From Dimargaris cristalligena (taxonomy: Eukaryota > Kickxellomycota > Dimargaritomycetes > Dimargaritales > Dimargaritaceae): DNA of 24,626 nt. Within the stretch, counting starts at the first letter, position 1. Each line of letters begins with the position of its first letter. The stretch lies in NCBI GenBank assembly GCA_027576995.1, contig JANBQC010000427.1, positions 1 to 24,626 of the forward strand, read 5' to 3'. A program made the translations under genes and the position numbers. Shown piece after piece: positions 21,232-24,626 of the stretch. Below the pieces are notes generated by a model. That model saw only the letters and a list, made by a program, of their open reading frames with translations. It had not been told where the DNA came from and ran no database searches.

Positions 21232-22840
21232 ATGTCCGTCTCTATGTTCGTGTACGTTATCCAGGCATGTGTCACCGTTGGCCTTCTGGTGACGAGCCTT
21301 CTCCTGTTGGCTTATATAGCGTATCTGGTGCTAATACCTACCGTTCCCACTTTCCAAAGGTATTTCTACCACTTTTATTGGCTTAAATACATCATTGCCG
21401 GTGATTTTGACCAACCCCACCGCTACGGGCTCCGTTACGGGGCGGCGCTCAACGGTAAGGTGGTGGCAGCCGACGGCACCAGCCTTGGCTACTGGCATAT
21501 CTTGCCCTTGGCGTCCAACCCCATCATTGGGTCTGAGGTGACGCCCAGTTCGGATCCGGAAAAGAAGACCAAGAACCACCGCCAGTGTCAGTTTGAATCC
21601 CAACTGGCCCAGGCTCCTCTCGTAATAATGTATTTCCACGGACAGGGTGGTTCCCGCGAGTGGCCCAACCGCATCTACTCCTACCAGTCCCTGCAGCGCA
21701 CTTTCCCGACGGCTCACCTTATTGCACTAGACTGTCGTGGCTACGGTGATTCTGGTAAGTCCCGTTGCTTTCATAACAAACTGTCGTGATTATTTTGCTG
21801 ACCCAACACCCTATCACATAAGACTTATTTGGCTTGTTACCGCAAAACTAAAAGGGGACCAGTCGCAGTAGACACATATTTACTTTTTGAAAATAATGGA
21901 TATAATGTTATTTATATATTGTCGATATATTCCTTGATATATCAAACACTCAAACTAGACGGGTTACCCAATAGTGAAACCTTGGTAGTGAGTGATGCGG
22001 TGGCCATGTGGGATTATATCGTTCAACATGGTAGGTTTGATTATAGGACATTGTCCCGCTTTATATAATGATTATATTATGATTACTAGCCATATTCTTG
22101 CCAACCGGTACTTAAAATTTCGAATACTCACGAGGCACAACAACCCGTAACCTACCTTTACTTTGCTTATGACTTCCCCCACGTCACATGGATATAACCC
22201 CCATGCAATAGCCCCCGCCAAACGAATCTTTATTTACGGCCACAGCATGGGATCAGGTATAGCGACCCAACTATGCCGAACGGTTGAGCAGCGTGGGGAG
22301 ACAGCCTTTGGCCTCTGTCTTGAAGGGGCATTTTCCAGCATGCCCCAAGTCATTTTCGAATACCGCGACCAACCCTTCCTAAAGCCCGTTCGACGGATCC
22401 CTATCCTGGTGGACCTATACAGCCGCACGTGTCGGTTCCAGTTTGATACGGGCAGCACCCTTCCCCTGATACGGTGTCCCATTTTACTGATCCACGGTCG
22501 GGAGGACCGGGTCATTGGCATCAAATTCGCCTATGATATGTTTTACAATCTGCGCCCCGGTAATTTTCGCCCGGCGGTGACCATCACCACTACCACTACC
22601 ACTACCACTATTCCCAAGCATGCGCATTCGCCGTTGGTTGACTACGCTGAGGTTCAGCAGGCATGTCCGCCTGAGGTGGCGGTCGGCGAAGGTCGCGTGT
22701 TCCGCTGGCCCCGGTATCAGAAATCGGACCTGGTGGCTTGGCTACTGGAGCTCGATCACGCAGACCACAGTTCGGCCCATGTGTTCGGACTGACTCAGCA
22801 AACTCTGGCTGACTTTGTCACTGAAATCAATTCCGTTTGA
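21232..22840 (+). CDS. ABHD12-like alpha/beta hydrolase, copy B
   Basis: Three exons: 21232-21754, 21959-22030 and 22212-22840. Introns are 204 and 181 nt, with GTAAGT and GTAGGT donors; the product is about 407 aa. Exons 1 and 2 have the same lengths as in copy A (523 and 72 nt) and the introns interrupt the same codons in the same phase. The N-terminal membrane segment covers about residues 8-35. Core motifs are HGQGGS, DCRGYGDS, GHSMGSG with Ser210, HGREDRVI, and a late ADHSSAH segment. A (ACCACT)4 run adds eight threonines in the loop before the IPKHA segment, absent from copy A. The role is predicted as for copy A; the divergence suggests an old duplication with both copies kept intact. 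An ATG 12 nt downstream (21244) is the position aligned to the copy A start and is an alternative. The gene ends tail-to-tail with the aminotransferase, 209 bp away. Confidence 0.9.
22586..22609 (+). repeat. (ACCACT)4 coding microsatellite, poly-Thr
   Basis: Four perfect units of a hexamer encode eight Thr residues in exon 3 of hydrolase copy B, flanked by Ile on both sides. Copy A has no such run at the corresponding loop (it reads GHGPPTAPKHA). The run is likely unstable in length and placed in a surface loop. Confidence 0.9.
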
Positions 22841-22931
22841 TTAATATTAGTACTATTATTTGAGATGTTTTTAATTCGCCGAGCACAGACCACACTCCCT
22901 CTCCCCATTGCTAGTGTGTCTGGTGCTCTTC

Positions 22932-22955
22932 CGCGGATACTTTGGCATCCCCGCG
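22932..22955. repeat. Imperfect GC hairpin followed by T run
   Basis: CGCGGAT (22932-22938) and ATCCCCGCG (22947-22955) can pair with a two-base bulge around an 8-base loop; AGCATTTTTTA follows. It lies between two convergent genes, where 3' processing of both transcripts must occur. It looks like a bacterial terminator, but in a fungus any role in 3' end formation is only inferred. Confidence 0.4.
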
Positions 22956-23049
22956 AGCATTTTTTATTTCCTTTGTTTCTTTATTAACTCCATTATATTG
23001 CAGTAACAATCATTATTTAAGGTGGGAATCAGTGAAGTTCGTCAATAAA

Positions 23050-24297
23050 TTAACCTGAAATAGCTAGAGCCTTGAGTAAACGAGTCAGGCCCACATCCAC
23101 CTCGGACTGGGGAGCGGCGAATGAAATACGGAACCAGCCCGGCTCGTGGGTATGGAAAACGATCCCTGGGGCAATGTACACGCCGGCATCAAGGATACGG
23201 TCAAACAAAGCATCGGCGGCCGCCATGGTAACCTCTTCCTCCTTCTCATCTTCGTTCCCTGGTCCATCAGACTGGCCTTCGGAACAACAGAAACGGCGGA
23301 GGTTGACCCAAATGAAATGGCCGGCCCGGGACGGAATAAACGGGATATTTTGGCGTTTCAGGAAACGGGCCATGTGGAGGTAGGCCTGGGCCAGGGACCG
23401 GCGGTTACCCTGGATAAATTCGGCCACCCAGGCGGGATCGCTGAAGAATTGGGTGAGCACATGCTCCGTGGTGCCCGAAAACCACGTAAAGGCCGAGACG
23501 GTTTTCACAGCGTTAATGAAGGTCGAATTCCACGGGGAAATGAGGTAGCCGATGCGCAGACCATTGAAACAGAAGTCCTTGCTCATGCCGTGGATGACAT
23601 GCACCAGGGACGGGTCAATCAGGTCCGCCAGGTGGGGATAGCTAAGTACCGAATGGAATTCCGTGCCGGAGTCGATACCCTTGGCGGCGGCACCGGCGTC
23701 GCCTTCCAGTTCCTGGAGGGTGGTCTCTTCATCGCCGCTGATAACGCCAGCACCTACCAACTCGTTCAGTTCGGTGTTGAATACCGACAAGGCGTAAATC
23801 TCATCGAACAGAATATGCAGGTTATAGCGGTTCGCAAAACGCAGGAGGTTTTCGATTAATGCCCGCGGATGGCATTGGCCCAAAGGGTTATGGGGGTTGG
23901 TGAAAATAATCGACCGGACCAAAATACCCTCGGCCACGGCCTTTTGGTAAGCAGCCTCCATGAGTTCCACGTGACGTTCGGGGTGCAGCATATCGGCCGG
24001 GGCCATGGACACCTCCACGATGGGGGCCTTGGCCCGCATAAAAGTGTCAAAGTCGAAGCCGCCGTAATAAGGGGCGGCAATCATGATTCCTTCCCCGGGA
24101 TCACAGGTCACGTAGCTGAAAATGTCAATGGCGGAGGTGGTGCCGTTGTGCACCGTAATGTGTGCCGGTAGAACGGGGTCGACCGGTGCGAAATGGGAGT
24201 TCACCATGTCGGCGATTTGCTCGCGCACTTTGGTGGACCCCGATGGGTCGGGACCGTAGCCCAGCTGGCTTTCAGTGAGCTCTAGCTTGGGGTTAAG
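23050..24297 (-). CDS. ACC-synthase-like PLP aminotransferase, 5' part unresolved
   Basis: The last exon on the minus strand runs from a CCAG acceptor (exon starts at 24297, LNPKLELTESQLGYG) to a TAA at 23050-23052, about 415 residues. It is a fold-type I PLP enzyme of the ACCS group: a HNGTTSAIDIF cofactor-phosphate region, PYYGGFDFD, NPHNPLGQ (PLP-ring Asn), DEIYALSVF (Asp and Tyr), HGMSKDFCFNGLRIGY (Schiff-base Lys and nearby Arg) and FRISFA (substrate-carboxylate Arg). ACCS relatives in animals and fungi resemble plant 1-aminocyclopropane-1-carboxylate synthase but often lack proven ACC synthase activity, so the substrate is open. Two low-complexity inserts, rich in Gly/Glu/Ala and in Glu/Asp/Gly, interrupt the core. 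The N-terminal exon with the expected AEN-L motif was not found. A donor-like GTAAGT at 24540 suggests another exon to its right, so the gene probably continues beyond the window. Confidence 0.85.
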   Translation of the reverse strand, partial: LNPKLELTESQLGYGPDPSGSTKVREQIADMVNSHFAPVDPVLPAHITVHNGTTSAIDIFSYVTCDPGEGIMIAAPYYGGFDFDTFMRAKAPIVEVSMAPADMLHPERHVELMEAAYQKAVAEGILVRSIIFTNPHNPLGQCHPRALIENLLRFANRYNLHILFDEIYALSVFNTELNELVGAGVISGDEETTLQELEGDAGAAAKGIDSGTEFHSVLSYPHLADLIDPSLVHVIHGMSKDFCFNGLRIGYLISPWNSTFINAVKTVSAFTWFSGTTEHVLTQFFSDPAWVAEFIQGNRRSLAQAYLHMARFLKRQNIPFIPSRAGHFIWVNLRRFCCSEGQSDGPGNEDEKEEEVTMAAADALFDRILDAGVYIAPGIVFHTHEPGWFRISFAAPQSEVDVGLTRLLKALAISG

Positions 24298-24626
24298 CTG
24301 GATGTGGTGGTCAAGAGGGTTGATTGAAAGAGGTTATAGGTGACGTATGGATTCGCAGATATTTGTAAGTGTGGTTTTCAGTATAGGGGGAAAGGTATGA
24401 ATAAAATTACCGTGGTTCTGGGCCCAAGGCATAGACAATCGGGAGATATATTGTGTGAAAAATGCTAAAGCCAGTTCCCATTGGCAACTTGAGCTAACCA
24501 CAAAGTCCGAAATACGCAGGCACCCCTTGCAGTCACTTACATGCTTAACTAGTGCCACCATCAGAGGGAATCGGTCCCCCTGAACTAGAGTGGTCACCTG
24601 ACTCCCTCAGTGAGAGCGCACCGCCA

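Noticed and set aside
23146..23859. 237-aa plus-strand open frame
   Set aside because: It is the antisense shadow of the aminotransferase exon, whose PLP motifs are unmistakable on the minus strand. The plus-strand product has no domain content.
1..24626. CRISPR array, insertion sequence, phage or secondary-metabolite cluster
   Set aside because: No spaced direct repeats, transposase with terminal repeats, phage genes, or polyketide or peptide synthetase modules were seen. The gene set is ordinary eukaryotic.

Overview
The window looks like nuclear DNA from a filamentous, early-diverging fungus. The reasons are: spliceosomal introns of about 150-290 nt with GTAAGT-type donors in most genes; an Atg8 protein typical of fungi and other opisthokonts; an Ssk1/Mcs4-type response regulator, which is a fungal HOG-pathway protein; and GC-rich genes set in clearly AT-richer intergenic DNA. 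A Zoopagomycota/Kickxellomycotina-like placement (for example Dimargaris-like) is my inference from overall style, not something the sequence proves.

Layout from left to right. Positions 1-1912 are AT-rich, with no intact gene and one weak, broken retrotransposon-protease-like fragment. A two-exon gene on the minus strand (1913-3533) encodes a secreted protein I do not recognise. Positions 3534-6533 are about 3 kb with no supportable gene. A six-exon minus-strand gene (6534-9033) encodes a BRD8-like bromodomain protein of the NuA4/TIP60 acetyltransferase complex; it includes a 26-nt microexon. ATG8 (two exons, minus strand, 10187-10699) follows. The long single-exon SSK1-like gene (11857-16521, plus strand, 1554 aa) is divergent from ATG8. 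Two tandem plus-strand ABHD12-like alpha/beta-hydrolase genes (17882-19545 and 21232-22840) share the same exon structure. Tail-to-tail with the second lies an ACC-synthase-like PLP aminotransferase (minus strand, 23050 to at least 24297), whose 5' exons I cannot complete within the window.

These are mostly unrelated housekeeping and signalling functions: chromatin acetylation, autophagy, osmostress phosphorelay, (lyso)phospholipid hydrolysis and amino-acid metabolism. I see no operon-like or cluster logic, apart from the local duplication of the hydrolase. All spliced models below were joined by hand from GT/AG sites and reading-frame phase; each closes in frame. The points most worth attention are the architecture of the Ssk1 homologue (N-terminal membrane segments, a degenerate ATPase-like region, a pseudo-receiver and a C-terminal receiver), the BRD8 microexon, and the hydrolase duplication.
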